A stretch of DNA of 64,000 nt from Hippasteria phrygiana (GCA_037893225.1 JAZGUH010000556.1:124001-188000), one strand, 5' to 3'. Shown: positions 52,297 through 64,000, counted from the first letter of the stretch. Numbers and translations: made by a program. Notes: generated from the sequence alone by a model not told the origin.

Positions 52297-54026
52297 TGCG
52301 GGCCAGGGAGCCGCCCGTCGTGTAAATGTTATAGCAGTTATTTATATTAAATGAGTGTTCAGAAAGAACGTCTTCAAGTCGGTAGTTACATGTATCTTCG
52401 AAAATTTGACAAGTTTTTAAAAGTTTGCTGCCGATTGTCAAAAATCGCACTTATTTATTGAACACTGGAGATCTTTCGTTATTCAGTTTCTGCGTTGAAT
52501 GCACAGATGTTAAGAAAAAGACAGAGAGTTTTGAATTCTGCCTCGCCATTTTACGGTTTGGAACCTTTAGCAAGCTGCCTGTATGGTCACCAGGTACTCC
52601 GGCACTTAAGAGTCCTAATTCTGCTGCACTGTACCGTTATCGGATGAACGACTGACCTCCAAACATCAATAGCTTGAGAGAGTCCTTCTGGACTGGTTAC
52701 ACTTATACACAGCTCATGAACATCAGTTTGTTACGCCAGAGCGTGGGATCACCGTACCATCTTTCGTGAACTTCGGACTGCAGCGCACTTGAGCACAGTT
52801 CACTTAAATGCATGTATGCAGCTGAATTTGTGAATAACTACACTTGCACCGAGCTATATAGCCATAGACTGCAGAACAGTCATGACCAAGGAAATGTTCC
52901 GACGTTATGTGACAAAGGGAGTCCATCTGACAGTCCAAATTTCGACCAGTTTCGACGAGCTACAGCTGAACTCCTGAAGCCAAACTTAGCACACACAAAA
53001 TTTGCTCAGGTTACCAGCCAAAACTCCTTGCGATTTTCATGCGAAGCAATCAACGGCTGAATACCAGTCACAAGCAATGTACTTCACGTTGAAAACAAAT
53101 TGGTTCTTGATCCTGTTTTTAACCGAGACGGACTTTGCACGCTAAGCAAATTGTTGTCAACACCAGCGTCCGCTCATCTCTAGCCCCGCGCCACGCCAAC
53201 TCTAGTTGGTAACCGTTTTGCTGGAGAACGAGATACAGAAACAGACGTGGAACCTTCCTCAACATCGTCACAGAACCCTGGATCATTCTGCGAGAGACTG
53301 TCAAGCGCCAAATTAATAAATAATTGTTGTGGCCAACTTTTGCCAAAAAGGAAAGAAAACAAATTAGACGGGCTTTTGTCTGGTGTATTTATTTGTAAAT
53401 GAGCAAAATAATAGGAATCACCTGGATTAATTCTTACAAATAGCATCCATCCAGCGCTATCAGGGCCCAATTTCATAGCGCTTCTTAACACACGATTTTC
53501 TTCTAACGGAACCCTCGCCCATTTCATAGAGACTGTAAGCAGTAAGCCAAGCGAAGAGCCACTAACTTCGGAAGCAGGATTTGCTTAAACTAGTGCACGT
53601 AACAATATAAATCTCCATGCACGCGCAAGCGTTAGCACGACTTGGCCATGAAATACGCTAATGCTTAAGCAAATTTTCCTGCTATAGTTAGCACAACTTT
53701 TCTTTTCTGCTTACCGTTAATTAAGCATTGCTATGAAATCGGGCCCTGGTCTGTCTGAGGTTCTGTCGGTACTCGTGTTATATAGTCTCCAAAGCAATGG
53801 AGAGATGGCACATGTAGGGTAGGAGATATCACACGTGATGTATCTCGCAACACTTATGATGCAACGGTAGCCATATTGGTCCTTGTGTGTCCACAATAAT
53901 GGTAACAGTAGATAAACATTTACAAGGCCAGTATATAACGGTGCATCGCCAGAGTTTTTTCAATAAACTGAATGCTCCTAGAAAATGGAAATTTCTTGGT
54001 TTTTAACTCAGTATTTTCCTGCATTT
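52297..54026 (+). other. 3' UTR, extent uncertain
   Basis: Follows the stop codon. AATAAA hexamers are at 53315-53320 and 53962-53967; neither is decisive. Diverged family Q copies lie at about 52970-53150 and 53458-53746; the latter has CAGGGCCCAATTTCATAG and inverse ends. Confidence 0.5.
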
Positions 54027-54125
54027 TCAAAGTGAACAAAGAAAACTGACAGGAGCGGGATTTGAACCCGCGACCTCTGGAATACCGTACCGGTGCTCTG
54101 CCAATTGAGCTATGTTGGCGGTCTC
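54027..54125 (-). repeat. SINE family S1, copy d
   Basis: Minus-strand copy: complement of TTTTCTTTGTTCACTTTG, B box GGTTCAAATCC and A box TAGCTCAATTGGCAGAGC. It faces copy e head to head. Confidence 0.85.
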
Positions 54126-54198
54126 CCAAATTATCAGTGTTTTTGTTTGTGGTGCTTCTGACTATTAAACGTCCCCCCCCCCAACAAAGAGAGTACTT

Positions 54199-54350
54199 GA
54201 AGATAGCTCAGTTGGTAGAGCGCCGGTGCGGTATTCCGGAGGTCGCAGGTTCAAATCCCGCTCCTGCCAGTTCTCTTTATTCACTTTCAAAATTCATTCA
54301 AATTACCTGGTCAGTTTCCCTTGTGGTTGGTTTGTCAATATTTTCTTGAG
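54199..54350 (+). repeat. SINE family S1, copy e
   Basis: ATAGCTCAGTTGGTAGAGCG, CCGGTGCGGTATTCCGG, B box GGTTCAAATCC, CTCCTGCCAG, tail TTCATTCAAATTACCTGG. The best preserved copy. The acceptor arms still pair partly (GAAGATA-type 5' arm), but the anticodon loop is not canonical. Confidence 0.85.
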
Positions 54351-55100
54351 AAACCAAATTACTGGATGTTAATCCGATTAATGCACATGTTTAAAGAGTT
54401 TGATAAACAGCATTTTATACTTGTGTACATTCAAGCTGTCATTTTTTTAGTTTGTTTCTTTGGTGTTTTTTTTGTTTTTCAGTTAATGAAAATGTGACAG
54501 CCACATTAGTGTGCACGAACATCAGCATTAAGTTTTAGTGTCTTTTCATGATACCGAGATTGTTGTCATTGATGTGAGCCAATGTTTGTTGGAGGAAAAC
54601 TAGAATCCAAATTGAAGAAGATTAAATGTTGATAATTTTTTTTAGCTCTGTATTCAGAAATGAACACAATGTTAGTATAATTTGGTTCCAGGAAAGGTAT
54701 TGTTGATGCTATAGATGCCTTCTTTTTTTTTAGGCAAAAATGGCCATAAATTTTACCTTTTTTTCTTCTGCTGCTTTTGTCAAACTCTTTTGATTGTGGA
54801 AAAGAATTGAAAGTTTAAACCTGAAGTGGAATATAGAATTTTTAGACCTTTGTGTGACACATTTTAGCAGGGATACAAATTAAACATTGAAATATCAGAA
54901 GAGGGTCATATCTATGTATGGTTTTTAAAAAGTAGGTATTAAGAACACTTTGTATTATTACATATATTACGCAGTTGCAGGCTTGAAACATGCAACCTAG
55001 CTAAAATTTACAGAAATTCAGCTGTGAAAGTCAGTTGTCTGAGTTATGAGTCAAAACTTAACATTTTTCAGACGTGATAAGAACAATAGACCGATATTAA
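54351..55100. other. Downstream DNA, nothing recognised
   Basis: AT-rich unique-looking sequence that could still be 3' UTR. Confidence 0.4.
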
Positions 55101-55331
55101 GGGGGTTTCTCAAACCCTGGCTTCGGCTTCGGCTGCAGCTATTCCCCAGTCCCATTGCCAATCTGAAGCCTTGAATACGTAAATATATTAACAGACTCGG
55201 GCTCCGGATTAAAACATCAGACTTTGATGTACATGTAGCAAAAACAGTATCCAAGATCTTGCCAAATCTGGGGACATAAAATTACGCGAAGCCAAAGCCC
55301 CGAGCCCACGCCAGGGTTTGAGAAAACCTCC
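55101..55331. mobile_element. PIF/Harbinger-type MITE, downstream copy
   Basis: GGGGGTTTCTCAAACCCTGG to CCAGGGTTTGAGAAAACCTCC, 231 bp, TAA on both sides (55098-55100, 55332-55334). Subterminal GGCTTCGGC repeats. Confidence 0.8.
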
Positions 55332-55692
55332 TAAATATAGACTAATCCGAGGACAGCCATTTTCTTGGGTAGCACAAGCCTTGAAGAATACGCGATTAGG
55401 TAGTATGCACGCGCTACGAGCTTTTTGGACTAATAGGGTCACCAAAATACACACGCGTCTCGTCTTTAAGAACACGTGCGGCGTGTGGTTGGGTACTTAA
55501 GCCACCCCGAAAAATGGCTTCTAATTTTGTTTGTTGGATTAGTCAATAGTACTGACTAGGGTTGGGCCATTTTTTTGGTACTACCGATCGAGTATTCTCA
55601 TGTTTTTGTTTTTAAATACCAGTGTCACGTGGATATCGGACTCCCTGAAAATCTGACTTGTTGGTTATACTGCACATGCTCAGTAGGCCCCC

Positions 55693-55958
55693 GTACACTA
55701 TTAGAAAGTTGGGCAAACAGATTACCCAACGTTGGTACAACAGTCAACTTGGTAATTTTTCACGTAATTTACCCAACATTTTGGGGGAAAAAAAATGTTG
55801 GGCAGCACTATTTTAACCAAACTTTAACCGATTGGTTTGTGCACAGCTGTGGGTACACAACAGTTGTTAAATTACGTGAAAACTTCCCCAAAGGTTGAAC
55901 AAGCTGACTATTGTACCAACGTTGGGTAATCTGTTTGCCCAACTTTCTAACAGTGTAC
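55693..55958. mobile_element. MITE with inverted ends of about 50 bp
   Basis: GTACACTATTAGAAAGTTGG continuing through AACAGATTACCCAACGTTGG; the right end is its near-perfect complement. 266 bp, no coding frame, TSD not clear. Confidence 0.8.
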
Positions 55959-57661
55959 ACCAAAACATTGAGGAACATTGTGTCAGGGTGACTGTGGGGA
56001 TTCGGGTGAGAAATAGGGTTAGGGTTGGGGTTCAGGGTTATTCCATTGTCAACATTTATTGTTCATTGTAAAAGCAAAATTGCATTGCAATGCATCATGG
56101 GTAAAGAGTCGCATATTCATGGAGTCGGATATTCATATGAAACCAGCAAAACAAATTGACCGACTCGATCTTTTAGAGTACCGAAATACCAGGGGAAATC
56201 AGTTTCCCATTCCAATAAAGTTTTAGAAATAAAAACAAAATTTCAGTAATTAAGAACATGTTAATATTTAAATAATAATTGCTTGATTTGGCCGGCTGCC
56301 CAAGATGGCCAGATAGCCCAAGAAACCTTATGGAATGTCCAGGCAATCGGACATAATGCACGTAGCCCGGTAAGGCTGTACAGCCTGTGTACTGACTCTG
56401 CGCTGACAGGTCTGTGACCTGGCGCCATTTTCACGGAACTGCTTAGCGTGAAAACTCTTCCTCAATAAAAATGGGATTACCAGCTAGATTGTGACTGGCA
56501 TTCAGCTGTTGTTTGCTTAGCATGAAAATCACATAGTCTCTTGGCTGGTAACCTGTTTTTATTAAAGCGAGACATTTTGGTGCTAAGCAAATTTTTTTAC
56601 TTAGCTGCTCCGTGAAATTGGCCGGAGATGTTTAAAAAGTCAATTTTTGAGGCCAAGTTACTCGGACTAGAAGAAAAATGTTGGTGAGCAATATTCTATT
56701 CTCGTGGTCGGACATCTGGAAACTTCGCTTGAACTTAGTGCAGAGATCAATAGGTTGCTATGCAGCTCGGGAATGACAAAAACATGCGCTGTGTATAAAT
56801 TAATAGGTGAAGGGGAAGATGTGACGTCATGCCGACCGTGAGAATGCCGAGATCGAGGAAAATCATTGCGACTTCCAAAAATGACTAACCCAAATTTTGC
56901 GAATAAATTTTGAAGATTCTTTCAAACTTTCAAACTTTCAAATTAAAACATGCATTCTTTCTTTTCTCTTTGAAAAAAAATGTTTTGCTATGGTTCATGT
57001 GTTCTAACTCTCCCAGTATTCAACTTAATAAAAAAAATGATCTTTTTTGTTTAATAGCAATGTTCAGTACGAATTCCTTTTGACTAGAAATTGAGCTAAC
57101 ATGTTCATGGACAAGGCAGTAACTGCAATAGTAGATATGAAACTTTATGCAAGTTGTGATGGCCAACCAGAAGATTGAAATGTACATTTACTCGATAGAA
57201 GCTTAGTTTGTATCACATTGGTATGAACGGAGGATATTGTGGCCTAGAGGAGAGAAGTATTCCTTGAAATAATATAAAATATAAATAATATCATACATTC
57301 TGTACATATTGGTTGTACACTGTACATACAGTGGGTGCGTGAGTGTGTGCGCGTGTATTTTAGGTACTTTCAAATTGCTTGTATAGATATAACCCTGAGA
57401 TCGCACTTGTTTAAAATGTACATAATACTTACAGAAGTTTTCAGTTATTTGAAAGCAGAATACCACATTATATTATACCTCATGACATTATTTGATAATT
57501 ATTTTGCATTAATATTTAAGATTTACTTTCCTGGAATTATTGAGGACTAGAGAATTAGTGTGAACAACTATTAAAAATAAATATGGAGCTTTCAAACGGC
57601 GTGATATTCGCCAGTAATATTTCAGTGTGGCAAGACAGATATTATAGTTCTTTGGCATGTA
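55959..57661. other. Downstream DNA with a family Q copy
   Basis: Family Q copy 2 at 56422-56624 (CCATTTTCACGGAACTGC to CTCCGTGAAATTGGCC). An AATAAA at 57576-57581. No gene. Confidence 0.5.
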
Positions 57662-58328
57662 CAGTGTGGTTCAAAAAAACCTACACACTTTTTACTGGAA
57701 AATATCTCGGAATTGGGGAATCACGGTCAAATTGTTTTAACATATTCAACTACAATGTCTATGGTGCAAATTGTGTTAAAAATGAAGCTCAAATCAAGAA
57801 ATGTCTTTTGTTTTTGTAATGGTCAAAAACCTATTTGTCCACATGCAAGTCAATGGAATTGGGTAAACAAAATACATTTTAGCACCGCGTCCACAAACTC
57901 AAACTCCAATAAATGTAAGTAGGCCTACATTTATCACAGCCATCGCCTCTGTCAATGAAAAAAATGTGTTTACAGTGAATAGCATTTGACACAATAGAAC
58001 AGTTGAAGTGTTTGTTATGTTGTGTTTTTGTTTCTTCCCGGATTAGTGAATACTTATTACTTCCATCCTGGGTGGACCTATGAATATCGATCTTTGCAGC
58101 ATGCATGACTCCTATAGACTTTCGTGAGGACAATCTGTCTTTTTGCTATTTTTCTTTAAACCGATGCCATTATTTATTTGAGTTTTCGTTTTAACGCAGT
58201 TTTCACCATAATTATATACCACTGAGATGGTGTAGTTAATAAATAAGTTAAAACAATTTGGCCATATTTCCCCAATTCCGAGAAATTTTTCTCTAAAAAA
58301 GTGTGTAGGTTTTTTTTTAACCACACTG
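57662..58328. mobile_element. Tc1/mariner-type non-autonomous element
   Basis: CAGTGTGGTTCAAAAAAACC at the left, GGTTTTTTTTTAACCACACTG at the right. The inverted homology extends about 110 bp (TCTCGGAATTGGGGAA). TA dinucleotides flank both sides (57660-57661, 58329-58330). Size 667 bp; no transposase frame. Confidence 0.85.
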
Positions 58329-58330
58329 TA

Positions 58331-59334
58331 TTTGCCATGATCACATAGACCCGTATGAGACCCAATGGTATTTTGTATCGTTACAAAACCTTCTCAAAGC
58401 AAGGGATTTCTGATAAAAAGTACAGTTCCTGTTAATATTGTGGCCACTCCTACAAGAGCACTTTATACAACAACATTTGTCATTGGCCAATGCCCTGTAC
58501 CCAAAATATTACAGACAATGTCATTGGTTGGAAGAAATCAAGACAAACTAAACACAATCCTCTATGCATTGCTGTCTCATTGTTTTTATATATGATTATT
58601 TCACCGATTTTTCATCTTCACAGTTGCTTTCCGAGGAAAACTTGACACCTAAAATGGAATCTTTATTTGTATTTATTGTCGAGCAATTTCTAATCATTAA
58701 AACACACTTTTTACATTGTTTGCAATATTTCTGCTATTTTTACCTTGGTTTGAGATGGTCTCAGCTTTGATCATTTAGCCAGTGAATGTCACATCAATTT
58801 AGACGAAGACTTAGTATAGTATATCTCGATCTGCAAACAAGTTTTGCACAGCTTTGCTGTAGAGATACTTTCGTGGGGAGTGTGTTTAGGTTTCCAGTAT
58901 GATACATCATTGGCAAAATCACATTGGAAGACTTGAATCCCTTGGTGAAATTTTCTCTCCAAAAATTGTGTATTTGGGAAGGATCTTATTTTAACAACGG
59001 ACGTCCAAAATTATATCCAAGACCGCAGGTACGTAGCTGGGGGTGACTGGGCCAAAGATTTTCCACTCGCCCGGTTATTGAAACTTTTTCACAATCACTT
59101 TTGATCATTTTCAAGGATTTTTTTCTTCAAATACTGTTAACTGAAGTGCATATTTTTCCTTCACAAGACCACCTTATTGTCGTTTGCCAGCTCAGACAAG
59201 TCATAAAATATAATCATTTCATTTCATTGTATTTCTACATGTATTCTCGCCAAATCTCGTTTAACCTCTTAAACTCTTTTGTTGCATTGATGCCATTCCC
59301 TCCCCTGTCCGACCCACCCTTCACCCACCCACAA
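58331..59334. other. Downstream DNA, nothing recognised
   Basis: AT-rich; no coding frame or repeat ends identified. Confidence 0.5.
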
Positions 59335-59336
59335 TA

Positions 59337-59448
59337 GAGTACCGAAGTGATGACGTCAATCAATGCAATGTTTGGAACCAGAATACATTCTAAACTGCAT
59401 GTGTGTAGAACCATTGCCCTGGCAACTGACGTCAGACTTCGGTACCTC
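59337..59448. mobile_element. 112-bp MITE with a CRE palindrome in each arm
   Basis: GAGTACCGAAGTGATGACGTCA at the left and TGACGTCAGACTTCGGTACCTC at the right, flanked by TA. TGACGTCA occurs at 59351-59358 and 59427-59434. Confidence 0.65.
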
Positions 59449-62429
59449 TACATGAAGCTAATTGCCCAAAGAACCAGAATTAATTACAACGGAGTTGTCT
59501 AACCGAAAAGTCACCTCGTACAGTTTGTAAAGAAGCGAAAATAGTTTGCAGGCTTTCGGTTTCAGATTTGGCCGAGAGAAAGATGTGGTTTGTTAAAATC
59601 ACATCAATTTGTTTCTCCAATTTTTTAAAGAGAAAAATCACATGGAGGGGTTTCAATGCTCAAAGTTCCAGAATTGGAAAACACATTTCATTTTTTGTTA
59701 AAGGTACACATTGCTTTGGATTTTGCGATTTGGGCTATAAAACTGAAATGGATATGGTTGGGAAGCTTTTTTTAAAGTAGAATATAAAGATTCACATAAC
59801 TATCCCTTCAAATTGCGTGGTTTTTGTTAAATTTCGTGACAAATAACGGTCCGCCATTTTGTAGAACCAAATTTTTGACTCCACAAAATGGCGGACTGTG
59901 TTCACCAGTCGTATTTCCAGTCGCATCTGGTGGAAGTACGTTCTGTTGATCCATTTCGATGTACTGTGGCACGGCGCGCAGCACTGGCGATATATGTCGA
60001 GAGGTAGAGAATTGTACCTGGCGATCATCTGATAGGTTCACAAGGCCACTGGCTGCGGCGCCAGCCTAAAGACTCTTACAGCGTATTTTGCGCATTATTT
60101 AGACGGTGGTATTTAGTACTGGAAATAAGTCTATGTATCGCGGGTCAGATGTCAGGGGTAAGCGGCCAATTTTTTTGTTTCGTAATCACTAATCACTAAT
60201 TACAACACATTATACGTGTGTTTTTGCATGAACAACTCTTATAAAAGATAAGGAACATTTCCAAACAGTAAAATTTCATGACATTTGAAGGCAATGTGTC
60301 CCTTTAATCTCAAAAATGCTGAATGTGAAATATCGAAATGCATGGCAGGTTTAAAATTTGTTCTGCTCAAACTGGCCAGGTATTCCCGCCAAAACAAAAC
60401 GAAGAGTGCCCTCTGTTGTTCAATCACAACAATATTTGTAAGCATTGCAGAGTCGCTCCGAAATTGTCCCCTATGCGATAAAGGCTATTAATAGGCACCG
60501 TCTCCGTCTAGTGTTCCCGTTTTCCTCTTTGGCAAAAATATTGCAAATCGGTAAAACCTTTCTCAAAATATGACGCATATCTTAAAGGTACAATATAGCA
60601 TTGGTAGACCCGGCAAAACAGTTGCACGTTGTGTTTAAATTTGTGGGATTCGTGTACATGAAATAAACCCGTGAAAGTTTTAGCTCAATCTGTCACGCAA
60701 CTTACAAGAAAGTAGTGGAAAATCGTTCTTTGATGACGATGTTGTGCACATTGATGTGTGCTATTTTGATTTGTTGTTATCGAAATAATCTACGACGTTT
60801 TTATTGGTCTTCAGGTACAATTGTTCTCGAAGATGACAGCATTTCAGTTGGAAATATTTCTCGGGATGCTTGTTATCTGTACATCAAGAGAGAAATGTAT
60901 ATATTTTAGTCATTACCAAAGCTATATCATACCTTTTAAGAAGTTATTCTAGCCGCATCTAAGTACTTTCTACCGAAATTAAAATCTGGAGCCAAACATA
61001 AACAAATTGCTTAGCACAAAAAAAACGTCTTGCTTCACAACTTTTTGGTTTTTCATGCTAAAGCAAACGGCATCGGAATGCGTCACAAACGATGTACAAT
61101 TTGGTTGGTAAATCCAGTTTTTACCAAGAAGGAAAGCTCGTTACGCGACGCTGAGTAAATTATTTTGATTAACAGTTGTATGAATTTGGCCCCTATAGTG
61201 TGAATTTTGCCAGTGGTATATTGCTTTCTATTCTCACTTCTTGTGATTTAATAATTGATGCACTGAAATTTAATAAAATACACGAGTACCCGAGAATAAA
61301 TGATTCATTTGTCACAAATGTTGACTTACCGTTCATGACGTGTCTTGTAATGTTTCTCATTTTGAGTGAAGACGCAAGTTTGTTGCCCAACGAATGTGGC
61401 AAGGGCGACCCGCTCTGCGGTGTATCTTATCTTTAGCTACACATCCTATCGAGGGCTACACCCTTGTCATTTTGTTGGTAATCGTTACCTTTAGGACACC
61501 TCAATTTTTTTACGAGTTCCGTTTAAAACTGACTTTTGCAGATGACTTTACAGTACGCCTACCAAAGAGACATTTGCAGGCTAAAACAGTCTTTTTTTTC
61601 TTCAGATTAACTTATGTTTGTTGTAATTTTGAAATGCACTTTCAAAGAAAATGTGACTTTCCTACCTTTGTTTGCAGTCAGAGACGTTGCCGTTTTACCC
61701 CATAATTTCCCTCGTAAATCAAAACCCTGCCCTCTTTCCACAAAATTAAGCTTGCTCATATTCAACATGATATCTTAGTGAACTATTTAGATGATTTCAA
61801 GCACACAGAGTGAATTTTTCCTGCCTGTATCGTCGCAAAATATTGAGGTAAGTTCCGAAACATAAACTGTCTCCTTCGTTCTCTTGTATGGAACGGGGTC
61901 CTAAAGGTAGGCCTAAGTAGGTAACGATTACCATTTTGTTGTCGAGTAGAAAATAATTTGCCGTCAAACTTGCAGCACAGATGGAGAATGGAATCAAGGC
62001 TTTAGCCGTGTAATTTCAGGGGGTTTTAATCAACAAGCGATTTTTAATGGATTCTTAAACATTTCATGTTTTTCAAAAAACACAGCCGTTAGTGTGGGAT
62101 CATCATTGAATTTTATTGGATGGTTAGCGGTTTCCAAAATTGTCATTGCCTGTTCAGGGGGAGCATGATTGTTACAACTGCTCGCAAAATGGATTTCTGA
62201 CACTCCTACACATTTCTAGAATTATTTTCATGCAAATTTTAATAATGATTGGGCTAACGGTCAAATCAGCAAACGGGCTGACACACTTTCTCATCGTTGG
62301 TGGCGCCATTTAAACTCTTTGTTTTGTTCTTACCCATAGGCAAAATAAGACCTGCAGGGTTTCTGCTTTTCTGCTTTAGGCGTAGGCCCCTACAAGAAAA
62401 GAAAAGACAAAACAACATTTGCAACGAGT
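59449..62429. other. Downstream DNA, no supported gene
   Basis: A short hairpin of GTCCGCCATTTTGT and its complement lies at about 59849-59896. A diverged family Q copy lies at about 60985-61195. Nothing else recognised. Confidence 0.45.
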
Positions 62430-62492
62430 GGGGGGGGGGGGGGTGTTTCGACCCCAAACACCTCCCCCCCCCCCCCCCCCCCCCCCCCCCCA
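62430..62492. repeat. G tract / C tract hairpin
   Basis: A run of 14 G (62430-62443) then TGTTTCGACCCCAAACACCT and a run of about 28 C. The two runs plus GTGTTT/AAACAC are complementary. Confidence 0.8.
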
Positions 62493-62794
62493 CCCCCTGG
62501 ACAGTTGACGACCTGGGATAGCCCAAACAAGCAAATTTTACAGGCTTATTTCCCGGTGGGATTCGAAGGTGAAGAAAATACCACAAGGCCAACTTGCCTG
62601 CATTTTTGTATCTTTTGGTCTCCTCCTTTTGTTTTAATGAATTTACTGTCAAAATGGTAAATCAGAAACGGTCCAGCTTGCTCGCATAATATATCCCCCC
62701 TTCCCTGTCTCAGTTTCCCCCGCCCCCTCCGGGGTAACGTTTTCGCTGGTTACCACTACATATACGTTGTGTTATTCAGACGAACTTGGACGGA

Positions 62795-62920
62795 TACCAA
62801 CCAAGCGCCGCCATCTTGCTGATTGGGAAGCGGTATTTTTAAAATTTCAGTTTTCCCCGTGCCATTTTTGTCGCTGTTTTCTGCCAAATTTGGTTTTATA
62901 TGTAGCCAACCGATATGAGG
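62795..62920 (+). promoter_or_regulatory. Possible promoter / first exon of a downstream gene
   Basis: GCCGCCATCTTG (62807-62818) is a strong YY1-type motif; an inverted CCAAT (ATTGG) follows at 62822-62826. About 100 bp further an ATG at 62915 is followed by the donor AG|GTAAGA at 62919/62920. The combination suits a TATA-less promoter, but each element is short and no downstream exon is seen in the window. Confidence 0.25.
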
Positions 62921-63516
62921 TAAGAACATACTTTTCCTAGTTTTGGATTAAAATAGAGTTAGACCCCAGCTCTGTTCTGTCATTGAACTTTCAGTTGTTT
63001 GTTTTGATGCATATTAATTATTACTAGCCAGTGAGACTGTCCACGGTCCCTGTCCACACACTGTCTGTGTCTGTGTCTGTCCCTTTACTGTGTGACCATG
63101 GAGGTACCTCCATGGTGTGACACAGTAAAAAGACCATTAAACATGTCAAAATATAGCAATGGGAGTAAGACATGGAAGAGTCGTGTCGGAAATTCACACT
63201 GTTTTGGTACAGCTGACCTTGACCTTTTACCCATATTTCATTGCAAAAGTCAATTATCGAACTCGCTTATTTAATTTAGTTAACATTCCAAAATGTTGGT
63301 CAGTTTACATCTCTAACAATGTCAGGATTGTTATCAGTGGAAATTATTTAAAAATTGGGGTATTTTAACAAATTAAGATGTGATATAAATTATGTTCAAA
63401 CATGGACGGACATTATGTGATAAATGTCCGTCCAGAAATGTTACACATTTGATATGTTACAAACATAATATCTTAAAGATGATTCCAGGTCTAACTTCTT
63501 AAATACTCCTTTTTTC
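62921..63516. other. Downstream DNA, nothing recognised
   Basis: Only a short palindrome (CCATGGAGGTACCTCCATGG) at about 63098-63117 stands out. Confidence 0.5.
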
Positions 63517-63660
63517 AAAGTGAACAAAGAAACTGGCAGGAGCGGGATTCGAACCTGCGACCTCCGGGTTACCGTACCGGCGCTCTACCAACTGAGCTAT
63601 CTTGCCTTATGTTGGCGGTCTCCCAATTTGTCAGTATCTTTGTTCGGGTGGGCGCTAGTC
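63517..63660 (-). repeat. SINE family S1, copy f
   Basis: Minus-strand copy with tail, CTGGCAGGAGCGGGATTCG, the complement of the A box, and an upstream module (GCGGTCTCCCAATTTGTCAG) shared with 10.7 kb and 54.1 kb. The most complete copy. Confidence 0.85.
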
Positions 63661-64000
63661 AGAAGTCATCAACCCAGAGTGAAGACCACAACCCCTGATG
63701 CCTGGCTGTATGCTCCCCATCGATGGATGACGATAGGTTCTGGTGAGTCACCCTACTATATAATTTGTGATCAATCCATTTTAGATTTCTTGCCCTTAAA
63801 ACATGCCTGCAAAATGAGTATCGTTCCTCGCAATCAGTGAATTTCAAGACAGCGGGTCAAGTTTGTATCATTTGCTCTATGCATATTGTCCAAAAAAAAT
63901 GACACACATGCATAGTACTTTAGTAGGTTCCCATCGCTTCAGAACTGAATTGGAGCGGGATGCTTCTTATTCAAAAGTTAGAATTAATTACTTGATTGTG
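63661..64000. other. Window end, nothing recognised
   Basis: No coding or repeat signal identified beyond the SINE. Confidence 0.4.

Noticed and set aside
52812..53060. 82-residue frame after the PDE4 stop as a further exon or gene
   Set aside because: It overlaps a diverged family Q repeat and has no homology or splice signals.
54199..54350. Functional tRNA gene
   Set aside because: A and B boxes are good, but the anticodon loop is not canonical, the acceptor stem is imperfect, and the same sequence with the same tail recurs at dispersed sites, so it is a SINE.
62266..62652. Frames with poly-Gly or poly-Pro runs
   Set aside because: They are translations of the G and C tracts.

Overview
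The window is animal nuclear DNA. One multi-exon gene on the + strand fills most of it, and its introns are packed with non-autonomous transposons and tRNA-derived SINEs. The gene is a cAMP-specific phosphodiesterase of the PDE4 (dunce) family. Its exon boundaries match the ones I remember from vertebrate PDE4 genes. The AT-rich non-coding DNA, the very dense MITEs, the TGTACATGTACA-type simple sequence and the marine-invertebrate style SINEs suggest a marine invertebrate deuterostome, most likely an echinoderm. That placement is an inference, not proof.

Layout. 1-2.9 kb: upstream DNA with two adjacent MITEs. 3.0-3.2 kb: a candidate 5' coding exon. 3.2-28.2 kb: a 25 kb intron with many nested MITEs, a CR1/Jockey-like LINE remnant (15-16.3 kb), a small element carrying a SAP-domain reading frame (10.9-11.3 kb) and a possible alternative first exon (20.34 kb). 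28.2-30.0 kb: two UCR1 exons. 30-38.3 kb: an intron that must hide one small linker exon that I could not fix. 38.3-43.2 kb: UCR2 and linker exons. 43.7-52.3 kb: the catalytic domain and C-terminal tail, stop codon at 52294-52296. 52.3-64 kb: 3' UTR and downstream DNA with inverted SINE pairs, long-TIR MITEs, a mariner-type element and, near 62.8 kb, a weak promoter-like signal.

The assembled protein would be about 675-725 residues plus the missing linker exon. It has UCR1 with the PKA site RRESF, UCR2, a complete HD-type catalytic domain, an ERK-docking FQF motif and a C-terminus ending ETDL. Two positions of the catalytic core differ from what I know of the family: HDVR instead of HDVD, and ENHS instead of ENHH.

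The second layer is the transposon stratigraphy. Many copies still carry exact target-site duplications, so their class and order of insertion can be read directly: 8 bp (hAT type), 6 bp, TTAA, TAA and TA. A group of hAT-type MITEs shares the terminus CAG-G/T-TGTAGTCGAG but fills its subterminal regions with different reiterated words (ACTTG, GAGACC, AAGACC, AAGTCC, GAGTAC). I found no CRISPR array, rRNA or functional tRNA gene.
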